Assembly (NCBI GenBank): GCA_034434515.1
Contig: DAOTZA010000110.1
Location: 1-64,000 of the forward strand
DNA from: NAK19 sp034434515
GTDB taxonomy: Bacteria; Chloroflexota; Anaerolineae; Anaerolineales; UBA4823
Length of the DNA stretch: 64,000 nt
Direction: 5' to 3'
The translations under genes and the position numbers were made by a program. Shown piece by piece: positions 36,098 to 44,855 of the stretch (positions are counted from its first letter, which is position 1; each line of letters starts with the position of its first letter). The notes below the pieces were generated by a model. It saw only the letters and a program-made list of their open reading frames with translations. It ran no database searches and was not told the origin of the DNA.

Positions 36098-37219
36098 CTA
36101 ACGGACTAAAGCTAATAGAACTCCACCTGCGATCACACTGGCAATTTGACCCGCTGTATTAGTCGCCATGGCTTGCATAATAATAAAATTATCCGGGTTT
36201 TCCTCATTGGCCGTGCGCGCCGCCAGCCTGCCTGCCATTGGAAAGGCGCTAATCCCGGCTGCTCCAATCAGGGGGTTTATCTTTCCTTTCGTTGCCCAAT
36301 AGGCAAGTTTTCCGAATAACAGTCCAACAAAAGTATCTAACCCAAATGCAAGCAAACCTAAAATCAAAACAATCAAGGTATCCAATCGAACGAAACTTTC
36401 AGCTTTCATGGTAGAGCCAATCGCTAAACCCAGGAAAAGCGTAGAAACGTTAATGATCTCATTTTGCACCGATTGGCTCAATCTATCTACGACACCACTC
36501 TCTCGTAGCAGGTTGCCTAACATGAGCATGCTGATCAAAGGAGCAGCCTCTGGAACGAGGATCGACACCAGTATTGTAACGCCAATCGGGAAAATAACCC
36601 GCATGGTTTTGGAGACAGGTTTGTCGATATAAGCCATCGTTGCCGCCCGCTCTTTCCGATTGGTTACAAGTCGCATGATGGGGGGTTGAATAATCGGAAT
36701 AAGGCTCATATAAGAATACGCAGCAACTGCAATTGGAGCCAGAAGCTCCGGAGCTAATTTTGTGGCAACGTAGATAGCTGTCGGCCCGTCAATCGCTCCA
36801 ATAGCCCCAATGGAAGCTGCTTGGGGTAGGCGATACCCCAGTAGGGTCGCCAAGATTAATGTACCGAAAATCCCAAACTGACCGGCTGCACCAAAAACCA
36901 GGAGCGAGGGTCTGGACAATAATGGGCTAAAATCAATCATTGCCCCGACCCCAACAAAGATCAATAAGGGAAATAATTCGGTTACAATTCCGGTTTGATA
37001 AAGCAAGGTAAGAAAACCATGCTCTCCCGTTAATGCCGAGAAGGGAAGGTTTGTCAAAATACAACCGAAACCAATCGGCAAGAGCAAAACTGGTTCATAT
37101 TCCTTAACAATAGCGAGGTAAATCAGGACCAAGCCGGCAATGATCATCAAGATTTTTGCCGGGCTAAGATCTTGGAAACCCTTAAATAACTCTAAAACAC
37201 CCAACCAGGACGGGTTCAT
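36098..37219 (-). CDS. Na+-translocating decarboxylase beta subunit
   Basis: A 373-residue integral membrane protein (OadB/MmdB/GcdB family) with about nine to eleven hydrophobic segments. It decarboxylates carboxybiotin and exports Na+. Family segments include DGPTAIY with the conserved Asp, and ISAFPMAGR. Its ATG overlaps the biotin-carrier stop. Confidence 0.94.
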   Translation of the reverse strand: MNPSWLGVLELFKGFQDLSPAKILMIIAGLVLIYLAIVKEYEPVLLLPIGFGCILTNLPFSALTGEHGFLTLLYQTGIVTELFPLLIFVGVGAMIDFSPLLSRPSLLVFGAAGQFGIFGTLILATLLGYRLPQAASIGAIGAIDGPTAIYVATKLAPELLAPIAVAAYSYMSLIPIIQPPIMRLVTNRKERAATMAYIDKPVSKTMRVIFPIGVTILVSILVPEAAPLISMLMLGNLLRESGVVDRLSQSVQNEIINVSTLFLGLAIGSTMKAESFVRLDTLIVLILGLLAFGLDTFVGLLFGKLAYWATKGKINPLIGAAGISAFPMAGRLAARTANEENPDNFIIMQAMATNTAGQIASVIAGGVLLALVR

Positions 37220-37659
37220 TCTGTTTTGGAACCCCCTTCAAATTCAATCAGGACTTCGTTGTGTCGAACGTGTTTGCCGACCTGGATTGGAATAAACTTG
37301 ATCACGCCGCTGCGTGGAGAACGAATGGTGTTTTTCATTTTCATGGCCTCAATAACACAGAGAGGGTCACCTTCTTGAACCTCTTGTCCGACATTCACTT
37401 CGATGCTGGTCACTACACCAGGAATAGGGGATTTCACTGTATTAAGGGCATTTGTCCCAACAGTTTTGGACACAGTCACAGCAGGTTGCGTTGAAACCGT
37501 GCTTGCATTCGTACCTCGTTTCGGAAGTTTTTCGATTTTTTCTTCAACCGGGTAGACCTCATAGGTATAACCATCGACGGTAGCTATAATAGGGCGTTGA
37601 TCAATGTTTTCAATTTCAACTTCAAATAGTTTGTCATGAATTTTTACTTTGTACTTCAT
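37216..37659 (-). CDS. Biotin carboxyl carrier protein of the Na+ pump
   Basis: A 147-residue protein with an N-terminal beta segment, an Ala/Thr/Val linker, and a C-terminal biotinyl domain with the attachment motif EAMKM. It shuttles the carboxyl group from the transferase subunit to the beta subunit. ATGA overlaps at both ends bind it to its neighbours. Confidence 0.94.
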   Translation of the reverse strand: MKYKVKIHDKLFEVEIENIDQRPIIATVDGYTYEVYPVEEKIEKLPKRGTNASTVSTQPAVTVSKTVGTNALNTVKSPIPGVVTSIEVNVGQEVQEGDPLCVIEAMKMKNTIRSPRSGVIKFIPIQVGKHVRHNEVLIEFEGGSKTE

Positions 37660-37988
37660 CTGATCACCCCTCTTTTACTCAAAATCTGACTACGCAAAAC
37701 AGCCTGCCAGGCGGATACAATCGCCGTAGGCGGTAATGGAAATCGGCCGGGGCCGGCTGAAATTCTTTGATGGATCGCCGTGCTGACCGCAATAGCGACA
37801 GCATGTTGTCTCATTAACTCCTGGTTTTCCTCTTGATCAGAATTTTCCTCTAATTTGGGAGCTTTCTCTTGCGCCTTCGCTAAAACAAATACAAACAGGG
37901 AAAGTAAGGTCCATAACAAGACCATGGCAACACAGATCAAGAACATACCAAGGACAGTGATTTGGAGAGCAAGAATAAGATCATTCAT
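37656..37988 (-). CDS. OadG-type gamma subunit of the Na+ decarboxylase
   Basis: A 110-residue protein with one N-terminal transmembrane helix (about 5-36), an acidic Gln/Glu linker and a short C-terminal region (AVAIAVSTAIHQRI). This matches the small membrane subunit that ties the transferase to the pump. The assignment rests on architecture and on position between the transferase and biotin-carrier genes. Confidence 0.82.
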   Translation of the reverse strand: MNDLILALQITVLGMFLICVAMVLLWTLLSLFVFVLAKAQEKAPKLEENSDQEENQELMRQHAVAIAVSTAIHQRISAGPGRFPLPPTAIVSAWQAVLRSQILSKRGVIR

Positions 37989-38004
37989 TTGTCACCTCGG
38001 TGGA

Positions 38005-39558
38005 TCACATCGGTATGTTGCCATGTTTTCGCGGCGGCGCTGAAGAGAATTTATCGCGCAATGCAGCTAGGGAGGCAATAACCTTTGGACGCGTTTCGCG
38101 GGGTTCGATGACATCATCGACATAACCAGCCTTGGCGGCATAATAAGGATTGTTAAACTGAGCACGATATTGTTCAACCAATCTAGCTCGTTCTGCAACG
38201 GGATCTGCAGCTTTTTCAATTACTTTGCGGTACAGAATATTTACAGCCCCTTCTGCGCCCATGACCGCAATTTCAGCACTCGGCCAAGCATAGGTGACAT
38301 CTGTACCAAGATATTTGCTGCTCATCACGACATACGCACCACCATACGCCTTGCGGGTAATCACGGTAATCTTTGGAACCGTGGCTTCAGAATATGCGTA
38401 GAGGACCTTTGCCCCATGGCGTATGATGCCGCTATGCTCCTGTTCAATTCCTGGCAAAAACCCGGGTGAATCGACAAAAGTAATAATGGGCACGTTGAAG
38501 CAATCGCACATGCGGACGAATCGAGCAATTTTATCAGAAGCATCGATGTCAATAATGCCAGCCATTTCGCTGGGTTCCTGAGCCACAATGCCAACGCTAT
38601 GACCTCCCATGCGTGCAAATCCAATTATTGCATTTCTAGCCCAGCCCGGTTGAATCTCGAGGAATTCACCATCATCTACCACGTGAGCAATGACGTCATG
38701 CATCCGATAGGGTTGAGTGGGATCCAATGGGACAATAGCGTTTAGTTCCTCGTCCATCCGAAGTGGATCATCTTTCGGGGGAAGGTATGGAGGATTTTCG
38801 ACGTTGTTCGAAGGGAGATAACCTAAGACCTGCTTGGTTAACCAGAGCGCTTCTTCTTCGTCTGAAGCCACTAAATGACAGGTGCCGGTGATTGACATAT
38901 GCACTTCAGCACCACCCAAGGTCTCTGGGTCAACGATTTCACCGGTAACCGCTTTGATCACCTCTGGCCCGGTAATAAACATGAAGGACTTTTTCTCCAC
39001 CATAATAATCAAATCGGTCAGAGCAGGTGAGTAGGCGGCTCCGCCAGCACAAGGACCCAACATAACACTGATTTGTGGAATAACCCCCGAGTATTGAGCA
39101 TTACGGCGGAAAATTTCTGCGTAACCTCCAAGGCTTCGTACACCTTCCTGGATGCGAGCCCCACCGGAGTCAATCAAACCAATAATCGGCACGCCATTTC
39201 GCATCGCTAGATCCATTACACGACAGATCTTGTGACTCTGCATTGCCGATAGAGTCCCACCATATACGGTAAAATCTTGGGCGTAGACGTAAACGGTGCG
39301 GCCATCAATCTGGCCGTATCCGGTGACAACGCCATCTCCCAGATATTGTTCCGATGCCATGCCCATTTCATCGGGTAAATTGGTAATAAAGGGTTCCAAT
39401 TCGTTGAAGGTGCCCTTATCGAGCAAAATATCCAATCGCTCGCGTGCAGTTAGCTTCCCTTTAGCGTGCTGAGTGACAATGCGCTCAGGTCCGCCGCCTA
39501 GGCGTGCTTTCTCGCGCAAGGCTCTGAGTTCTGCAATTCTAGGATCTTCACTTGTCAT
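38005..39558 (-). CDS. mmdA: Acyl-CoA carboxyltransferase subunit (MmdA/PccB type)
   Basis: A two-domain crotonase-like carboxyltransferase with the GGxxS/GGA acyl-CoA sites (GLIDSGGARIQEG, GPCAGGAAYSPA, and PGFLPGIEQE in the C half). With the next three genes it forms a Na+-pumping decarboxylase, most likely for methylmalonyl-CoA. Glutaconyl- or malonyl-CoA cannot be excluded. I choose ATG 39558, preceded by GGAG, although in-frame ATGs exist up to 39591. No clear promoter is seen upstream. Confidence 0.92.
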   Translation of the reverse strand: MTSEDPRIAELRALREKARLGGGPERIVTQHAKGKLTARERLDILLDKGTFNELEPFITNLPDEMGMASEQYLGDGVVTGYGQIDGRTVYVYAQDFTVYGGTLSAMQSHKICRVMDLAMRNGVPIIGLIDSGGARIQEGVRSLGGYAEIFRRNAQYSGVIPQISVMLGPCAGGAAYSPALTDLIIMVEKKSFMFITGPEVIKAVTGEIVDPETLGGAEVHMSITGTCHLVASDEEEALWLTKQVLGYLPSNNVENPPYLPPKDDPLRMDEELNAIVPLDPTQPYRMHDVIAHVVDDGEFLEIQPGWARNAIIGFARMGGHSVGIVAQEPSEMAGIIDIDASDKIARFVRMCDCFNVPIITFVDSPGFLPGIEQEHSGIIRHGAKVLYAYSEATVPKITVITRKAYGGAYVVMSSKYLGTDVTYAWPSAEIAVMGAEGAVNILYRKVIEKAADPVAERARLVEQYRAQFNNPYYAAKAGYVDDVIEPRETRPKVIASLAALRDKFSSAPPRKHGNIPM

Positions 39559-39724
39559 AGGTTCGACTCCATCCTTTTTCATCATACTCAAGACTCACTT
39601 TGAGGTTTAGTGATAGATTTCACATAGACGTCATCGAATTTAATGGTGCAATACTATCAAAAGGTATCTTCTTTTATGACATCCTTCACAATGCAAGAAG
39701 GCTTCACTCCTCAACATTCGGTTG

Positions 39725-40708
39725 TTAAGGTTGGTTGAAAATCTCATGATAACCGCGGTCCAACTCATCATCCGAAAGGTGAGCATAGCGTTGAGTTACA
39801 GTGATCGATTTATGCCGAGCCAATTCTTGAGCCAGTTTGATATTTCCACCCGATCCCAATAAGACCGCAGTTACAAAATAATGGCGAAAAGAATGAGGGG
39901 TAATCGTTTCCGATGCTTCATCTCCCAAAGCTATCTTTACATGCTGGTCTATGATTTGTCGCCCGGTGGTAGTTGAAATAGGCTTAATTTTTTTACCAGC
40001 CCCACGATCGTGACGGGCAAAAACGGGCAATGCGCCAATAGGCTTACCCGAAGCTCCATCGAACGGAGAACGCTCGGTCAGATATTCTTTGATTGCCTGC
40101 AAGCAACGCGTCGAGAAGCGGACAACAGCTTGCTGATCGCCTTTCCCGATAATGATAGCCTTTTGTTCTGCCCAGTCGAGATCACCGCGGCGCAAATTAC
40201 AAGCCTCATGAATGCGCAAACCAGTATCAGCAAGCGTAAGGATCAGCGCCCGATCCCGTAAGAGCCGCAATCGCTCATTGGTTTTTTGAGGTAACAGTGA
40301 TGTAAGATTTATTGCATATTCTATTATTTTCTCTATATATTTTCTGGGAAACTGGGGTAGGCGCTGGCCTGAACGACGTGACCGCTGTCGGATCAGAAGA
40401 CGTAGATTGGGCAAATTAATCTCAATAAGTTGCGAAGCAGCCAAAAATTCGTAGAAGCGATAAATCGCTGTCAAATACAATTTTTCGGTAGCTGGGGTAT
40501 AGGTACGCAGATCATCCAAGCAATCCAGGATAGCGTCTGGTTTTAGCGATGAGATTGGTGGATCTTGGAGTTTTGATTTATCCTGGATAGTTTTTTGAAA
40601 GAAGGATAGGGCATTGGCATAACTGCGGTAGGTATTTTGGCTTCTTGAGCGCTGAATCATCGCCAGGAAGTCATTCACTGCTTCTGAAAATTTAATCACT
40701 TCACTCAT
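39725..40708 (-). CDS. Tyrosine recombinase (XerC/D-like)
   Basis: A 327-residue integrase-family protein with an N-terminal SAM-like DNA-binding domain and a catalytic domain. The catalytic residues are in place: Arg in TGLRIHEAC, His and Arg in HSFRH, His in ARHKS and the nucleophile Tyr in QRYAHL. It could be the chromosome-dimer resolvase or an element integrase. ATG 40708 is chosen because the upstream frame would read through its own promoter. The promoter carries a long palindrome, which suggests tight regulation. A tRNA-Leu and a second, broken integrase lie 0.6-0.9 kb away. Confidence 0.9.
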   Translation of the reverse strand: MSEVIKFSEAVNDFLAMIQRSRSQNTYRSYANALSFFQKTIQDKSKLQDPPISSLKPDAILDCLDDLRTYTPATEKLYLTAIYRFYEFLAASQLIEINLPNLRLLIRQRSRRSGQRLPQFPRKYIEKIIEYAINLTSLLPQKTNERLRLLRDRALILTLADTGLRIHEACNLRRGDLDWAEQKAIIIGKGDQQAVVRFSTRCLQAIKEYLTERSPFDGASGKPIGALPVFARHDRGAGKKIKPISTTTGRQIIDQHVKIALGDEASETITPHSFRHYFVTAVLLGSGGNIKLAQELARHKSITVTQRYAHLSDDELDRGYHEIFNQP

Positions 40709-40736
40709 TTTGCTTCTTGATTGAGAAAAATTTATA

Positions 40737-40783
40737 CTTATGATAATGATAGTTATCATAAGCATAAAGCGTAATTCTGTCAA
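40737..40783 (-). promoter_or_regulatory. Recombinase promoter with 26-bp palindrome
   Basis: On the minus strand TTGACA (40778-40783), a 17-bp spacer and TATGAT (40755-40760). The palindrome CTTATGATA (40737-40745), 8 bases, TATCATAAG (40754-40762) covers the -10 box and start site. On the plus strand it includes GATAATGATA, which matches one half of a Fur box. Confidence 0.75.
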
Positions 40784-40822
40784 GCGGGAAATTACTTACT
40801 TCCCTATAGGATTTTGCAGTTC

Positions 40823-41239
40823 TCATCCAAATCTTTTTTGAAACTGCAGATAAGAACCCGAATAGTCAACCCCCTTTCTGACCTTAACCATCCCTTCTAA
40901 AACTTTTCTATTTTTTCGTAACGCTTCAAACACCTCCCCCACTTTTTGAGCATCTTTTTGTTTAATTGCTTCGACAAGTTGATTTTTCGCCTTTCCTACC
41001 CAGCTCCATTCCGCTCTAAATTGATCTGCCTTCACCCAGTAATCTTTTTTCTCCCATACAGACGTCGTCTCTTGGATACTCTGTTCGATTTCATCTAGGG
41101 ACAATGCAATAAAAGATGCTATATTTATATATTCTTCATTGCTAATTGCCTTTTCACACTCAATGATCGCTCTTCCAAGTAGCTTGAGGGCTCTTTCTCG
41201 CATTTGATAGCCGTTTTGTGTCTTTATAATCCTGCTCAC
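40823..41239 (-). CDS. Hypothetical helical protein
   Basis: A 138-residue protein I do not recognise. It is predicted to be mostly alpha-helical, rich in Lys, Glu and Gln, with no signal peptide or membrane segment and a basic C terminus. It starts at GTG after AAGG. It lies between the recombinase promoter and tRNA-Leu, so it may be accessory, but its codon use is not obviously foreign. Confidence 0.6.
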   Translation of the reverse strand: MSRIIKTQNGYQMRERALKLLGRAIIECEKAISNEEYINIASFIALSLDEIEQSIQETTSVWEKKDYWVKADQFRAEWSWVGKAKNQLVEAIKQKDAQKVGEVFEALRKNRKVLEGMVKVRKGVDYSGSYLQFQKRFG

Positions 41240-41276
41240 GTCATTTTCCTTGTATCGAAGGTTGGTTGGTTTTTTA

Positions 41277-41305
41277 TTGACGGAAATGCAACCCTTGCTT
41301 ATAAT
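41277..41305 (+). promoter_or_regulatory. Promoter of tRNA-Leu
   Basis: TTGACG (41277-41282), a 17-bp spacer and TATAAT (41300-41305), 11 bases before the mature tRNA. Confidence 0.8.
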
Positions 41306-41316
41306 TTATTTTGCAT

Positions 41317-41398
41317 GGGGAAGTGCTGGAATTGGCAGACAGGCATGACTTAGGATCATGTGCCGCAAGGCGTGCGGGTTCAAGTCCCGCCTTCCCCA
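41317..41398 (+). tRNA. tRNA-Leu(UAG)
   Basis: An 82-base tRNA with acceptor GGGGAAG/CTTCCCC and anticodon stem CATGA/TCATG, with loop CTTAGGA giving UAG. It has a long class II variable arm and T loop TTCAAGT, with discriminator A. CCA is not encoded. Confidence 0.97.
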
Positions 41399-41419
41399 TC
41401 TCTCTGGCGGTATCAGACG

Positions 41420-41458
41420 TTGCCACCCCACCCTATCGGGTCGTTTTGGAGGTGGCAA
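41420..41458 (+). repeat. Inverted repeat after tRNA-Leu
   Basis: TTGCCACC (41420-41427) and GGTGGCAA (41451-41458), 8 bp perfect. No U tract follows, so it is probably not a strong terminator. It may be a relic of the integrated element. Confidence 0.5.
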
Positions 41459-41514
41459 ATGTGCGTCAGGAATTCATTATACATGACTGCTGATCATTTC
41501 AGCGGTTTTGACAG

Positions 41515-41712
41515 TTGACAAATGTTGCTCAATCCTTGCTCAATGATCGCCTTTTAAGTGGGTTAGCAGTAAACACTGTCAAGTACTACCACTCCAGTTT
41601 AGCAAAATTCACCAACAATTGCAAGGCTAAAACTTGTCCGACTCTCAAGTTTTTGGGTTGTCTTTCCCGATGGAGAAACACACAAAATCACTTTTTTATT
41701 CTCTTGATATAA
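41515..41712 (+). pseudogene. Remnant of a tyrosine integrase N-terminal domain
   Basis: The translated frame contains LLNDRLLSGLAVNTVKYY and SLAKFTNN, the typical first helices of an integrase core-binding domain (xxxGLSxxTVxxYxxxLxxF). The frame then degenerates near 41640 and stops at 41712 without any catalytic domain, and it has no proper start or ribosome-binding site. Lying about 115 bases downstream of tRNA-Leu, it looks like the scar of an element that once used the tRNA as an attachment site. Confidence 0.6.
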
Positions 41713-41733
41713 TTTATACATTCCGTTAATCGA

Positions 41734-41752
41734 CGCATGATATAATCATGCG
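41734..41752 (+). promoter_or_regulatory. Palindrome over a TATAAT box upstream of tig
   Basis: CGCATGAT (41734-41741), ATA, ATCATGCG (41745-41752) is a perfect palindrome. It covers the TATAAT at 41741-41746, the best -10 candidate for tig-clpP. No strong -35 box is seen at the right distance, so an activator or repressor may act here. Confidence 0.5.
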
Positions 41753-41799
41753 AACAGTGTAAAACCAATCTGATATCCTAGCTGAAGGTAAGATAAGCC

Positions 41800-43251
41800 T
41801 TGAAAGTTGAAACTACGCCCTTAGAAAACCGAGTATTAAAAGTGGTGGTCGAAGCCACCCCTGAAGAAACAGAAACCGCTCGCCGCACTGCAGCCCTTAA
41901 ACTAGGGAAGAAAGTTCGTGTTCCCGGTTTTCGGCCCGGAAAAGCGCCTTATCCGATACTTCTCAAACATCTCGATCCATTCCTTCTTCAGGAAGAAACC
42001 ATCGAAGTTTTCATTGATAAAGCATATCCGGAGATCCTGAAGCAGGAAAAGATTGAACCTTTTGATCAGGGCAGATTGGAATCCATCCTTGAGCTCGATC
42101 CTCTGAAATTAGAGATACATATTCCTCTCAAGCCTCTGGTTGATCTGGGAGATTATCGTTCTATTCGGATTCCCTATGAACCGCCAGTAGTCACCGATGA
42201 GGATGTAGACAAAGAATTGGATCGATTGCGGCAACAAAATCCTCTCATTGAACCGGTGGAGCGCCCCATCCAAGAAGGTGATGTCGTTTTTGTTGACCTG
42301 ATTAGCTATCGCAAAGAAAATGGAGAGATTACCGATCAAATCATTCTAGACCAAAAGGACATCCCGCTCCAAGTGTTTCCTGAAAACAAAAAAGACTTTT
42401 GGGAGTATCCATTCCAGGGATTTAGCAAAGTATTAATTGGCAAACAAGCCCACGACCAGTTTAGTATTGATTACCATTTTCCAGAAGATTCCCCCAGCTT
42501 TTCCTTCAAAGGGATGGATGTTCATTTTGAGGTCACCATCAAACAAGTCAAAGCTCAAATCTTACCCGACCTAGACGATGAGTTTGCTCAATCGGTCGGG
42601 GAATATTCCTCAATTAATGAGTTAAGAACCGCTGTCCGTTCGCTTCTTGAGCAACAAGCCAAAGAAGAATATCTAGAGGAGTTTGATTCAAAAGTTATGC
42701 AAGAAGTAATCAATTGCTCCACCTTTGAATATCCACTGGAAATATTTGAAAGCGAGCGGAATGCTTACCTTGACGAATTAAGAAAGCGTTTAGAGAAACT
42801 CAAAATAGATCTTGATCTTTATAAAAAAATCCGAGGCCTTACTGAGGAGCAGTTTGAGGAAGAGCTAAAAGAAGTCGTAGACCGCCGCATAAAATCCTCA
42901 TTGGCTTTATTAGAAATTGCTAAGAAAGAAGATGTTAACATTGATCCGTACAAAGCTCTTGAGAACACCCAAAAGGCAATGCAAATTTTTCTCGAAAATC
43001 CCAAAGATACGCATATCCCTAAACAACTGTTAGAAGAGCTTGCCCATCGACTCTCCCAACGAAATTTGATCGATCAAGTATACAATAGCGCTGTTGAAAG
43101 ACTGAGACAGATCGCTAAGGGTGAAATACATAATGAAGAAATTCTGTCCAAACCAGATGACTCAGGGAGCGAAGAAATTCGTGAATCGGAAATAGCGGCT
43201 GAAAATGTGCCCCAAGAAAATTTTGCCAATGACAAATCCGGTTTGGAATAA
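41800..43251 (+). CDS. tig: Trigger factor
   Basis: A 483-residue ribosome-bound chaperone and prolyl isomerase. The N-terminal ribosome-binding domain has the signature VPGFRPGKAP near residue 45. The middle FKBP-like PPIase domain is about 155-245 and the C-terminal helical chaperone domain about 250-430. A Glu/Ser-rich tail follows. The start is TTG at 41800 with GAAGG upstream. No ATG fits better. clpP follows 51 bases later, a common pairing of chaperone and protease. Confidence 0.94.
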   Translation: MKVETTPLENRVLKVVVEATPEETETARRTAALKLGKKVRVPGFRPGKAPYPILLKHLDPFLLQEETIEVFIDKAYPEILKQEKIEPFDQGRLESILELDPLKLEIHIPLKPLVDLGDYRSIRIPYEPPVVTDEDVDKELDRLRQQNPLIEPVERPIQEGDVVFVDLISYRKENGEITDQIILDQKDIPLQVFPENKKDFWEYPFQGFSKVLIGKQAHDQFSIDYHFPEDSPSFSFKGMDVHFEVTIKQVKAQILPDLDDEFAQSVGEYSSINELRTAVRSLLEQQAKEEYLEEFDSKVMQEVINCSTFEYPLEIFESERNAYLDELRKRLEKLKIDLDLYKKIRGLTEEQFEEELKEVVDRRIKSSLALLEIAKKEDVNIDPYKALENTQKAMQIFLENPKDTHIPKQLLEELAHRLSQRNLIDQVYNSAVERLRQIAKGEIHNEEILSKPDDSGSEEIRESEIAAENVPQENFANDKSGLE

Positions 43252-43302
43252 TTAAATCTATGGAACGTTTATAAAATTCGAATTGGTAGAAGGACAGGAA
43301 AA

Positions 43303-43935
43303 ATGACAAAAATACTCTCCCCTACATCCTTAATTCCGATGGTTATCGAAACCTCCGGTCATGGTGAGCGGGCTTACGACATCTATTCTTTACTGCTTAA
43401 AAATCGCATCGTCTTTCTGGGGACACCGATCAACGATCAGGTTTCTAATCTGATTGTTGCCCAATTGCTTTATCTGAGCAGCGAAGATCCCGAAAGCCCT
43501 ATCCAGATGTATATTAACTCGCCAGGTGGTCAAGTGTACGCCGGTATGGCTATTTACGACACAATGCAAATGATACCCAATCCAATCAGCACTCTGGCAG
43601 TGGGAATGACTGCTTCGTTCGGCACAGTTCTGCTAACAGCCGGCACAAAGGGGCAGCGCTATGCCCTACCCCATGCTACGATCCATATGCATCAACCGTT
43701 GGGTGGCGCGCAGGGACAGGCATCTGACATCGAGATTCAAGCGAAAGAGATTCTGCGTCTGAAATCTCGTTTGAATGAAATCTTGTCATTGCATACCGGT
43801 CAAAGCATTGAAACGATTGAGAAGGACACCGAGCGTGATTTCTATCTGACAGCCCAACAGGCCGTTGAGTATGGCATAGTCGATCAAGTCATGGAGATTC
43901 CTGAAGCAAAGCGGTTAGTCCCGCAACCGAAATAA
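43303..43935 (+). CDS. clpP: ATP-dependent Clp protease proteolytic subunit
   Basis: A 210-residue serine protease. The catalytic triad is in GMTASFGTVLLTAG (Ser), THMHQP-like TIHMHQPLGG (His) and the Asp in ERDFYL. It forms barrels that degrade proteins fed by Clp ATPases. clpX does not directly follow. The start follows GGACAGG. Confidence 0.97.
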   Translation: MTKILSPTSLIPMVIETSGHGERAYDIYSLLLKNRIVFLGTPINDQVSNLIVAQLLYLSSEDPESPIQMYINSPGGQVYAGMAIYDTMQMIPNPISTLAVGMTASFGTVLLTAGTKGQRYALPHATIHMHQPLGGAQGQASDIEIQAKEILRLKSRLNEILSLHTGQSIETIEKDTERDFYLTAQQAVEYGIVDQVMEIPEAKRLVPQPK

Positions 43936-43976
43936 GTTGTTCAAATTCAACAAATGAAACATAGAGACCTGACCTT

Positions 43977-44017
43977 GAGAGAGCGGTGAACGAAACCTTG
44001 TGTCACCGGCTCTCTCT
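43977..44017 (+). terminator. Long hairpin after clpP
   Basis: GAGAGAGCGGTGA (43977-43989) pairs with TCACCGGCTCTCTC (44003-44016) with a single bulged G. No U tract follows, so it may stabilise the clpP 3' end rather than terminate strictly. Confidence 0.5.
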
Positions 44018-44047
44018 CACCATCTCTCACTCTCAGCGGAACAGACG

Positions 44048-44848
44048 ATGAACCTACCCAAAAAGAATTCCATTAAAGCCCTAATTGTTGACATGGACGG
44101 AGTTTTATGGCGTCAATCTCAACCGATTGGAAATCTGGCGCGTATCTTCGATAAGATCAACGCCAAAGGTTTAAAGATAACTTTAGCCACCAATAACGCT
44201 ACCCTGACCGTTGAACAATACCTCCAAAAATTAGCTTCATTTGGGGTCGCCCTGTCGCCTGATCAAATCGTCAACTCACCTCAAGCGGCAGCGATGTACA
44301 TGGTAAAACATTTTCCTCCTGGTAGCCCTATCTACTTGATCGGTAGAGATGGATTACGTCAAGAAATGCTCAAACACGGATATCAGATTGCTAACGGGCA
44401 AGAAAATCAAGCTGTTGTAGCAGTCGTCGTTGGAATGGACTGGGAATTGAGATTTGAACAGCTATGCCAGGCAACACTACTACTGCGAGCTGGTGCAGAA
44501 TTCATTGCCACAAACGGCGATCGCACCTTTCCAACTCCACAGGGTCTTGTTCCAGGCGTTGGAGCAATTTTGGCTTTACTAGAAACAGCCAGTGAGAAAA
44601 AACCGGTTATTGTTGGAAAACCCGATCCTCTCATGTACCAGATTGCTCTTGAAAGAATGAATGTTCAGCCATCCGAATGTTTGGTGGTTGGCGATCGTCT
44701 GGAAACGGATATTCTCGGTGGGCATCAACTTGGTTCTCAAACTGCGCTGGTTCTTTCTGGAGTATCCACACTCGAACAAGCCAAAGCATGGTATCCACCA
44801 CCCCATCATATCTGTCAGACTTTTGAAGAAGTGATCGACCAACTCTAA
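44048..44848 (+). CDS. HAD-IIA family sugar-phosphate phosphatase, NagD-like
   Basis: A 266-residue haloacid-dehalogenase phosphatase. Motif I is VDMDGVLW (nucleophile Asp), motif II is ATNNAT, and motifs III/IV are in VGKPDPLMY and VGDRLETDI. The IIA cap lies between motifs II and III. The substrate is probably a small phosphorylated metabolite, not identifiable here. The start is ATG 44048. A longer frame would begin inside the clpP hairpin. It ends 7 bases before rlmN. Confidence 0.88.
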   Translation: MNLPKKNSIKALIVDMDGVLWRQSQPIGNLARIFDKINAKGLKITLATNNATLTVEQYLQKLASFGVALSPDQIVNSPQAAAMYMVKHFPPGSPIYLIGRDGLRQEMLKHGYQIANGQENQAVVAVVVGMDWELRFEQLCQATLLLRAGAEFIATNGDRTFPTPQGLVPGVGAILALLETASEKKPVIVGKPDPLMYQIALERMNVQPSECLVVGDRLETDILGGHQLGSQTALVLSGVSTLEQAKAWYPPPHHICQTFEEVIDQL

Positions 44849-44855
44849 AAAGTAT

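Noticed and set aside
40737..40762. CRISPR repeat or insertion-sequence terminal repeat
   Set aside because: The palindrome occurs once, has no spaced copies and coincides with a promoter.
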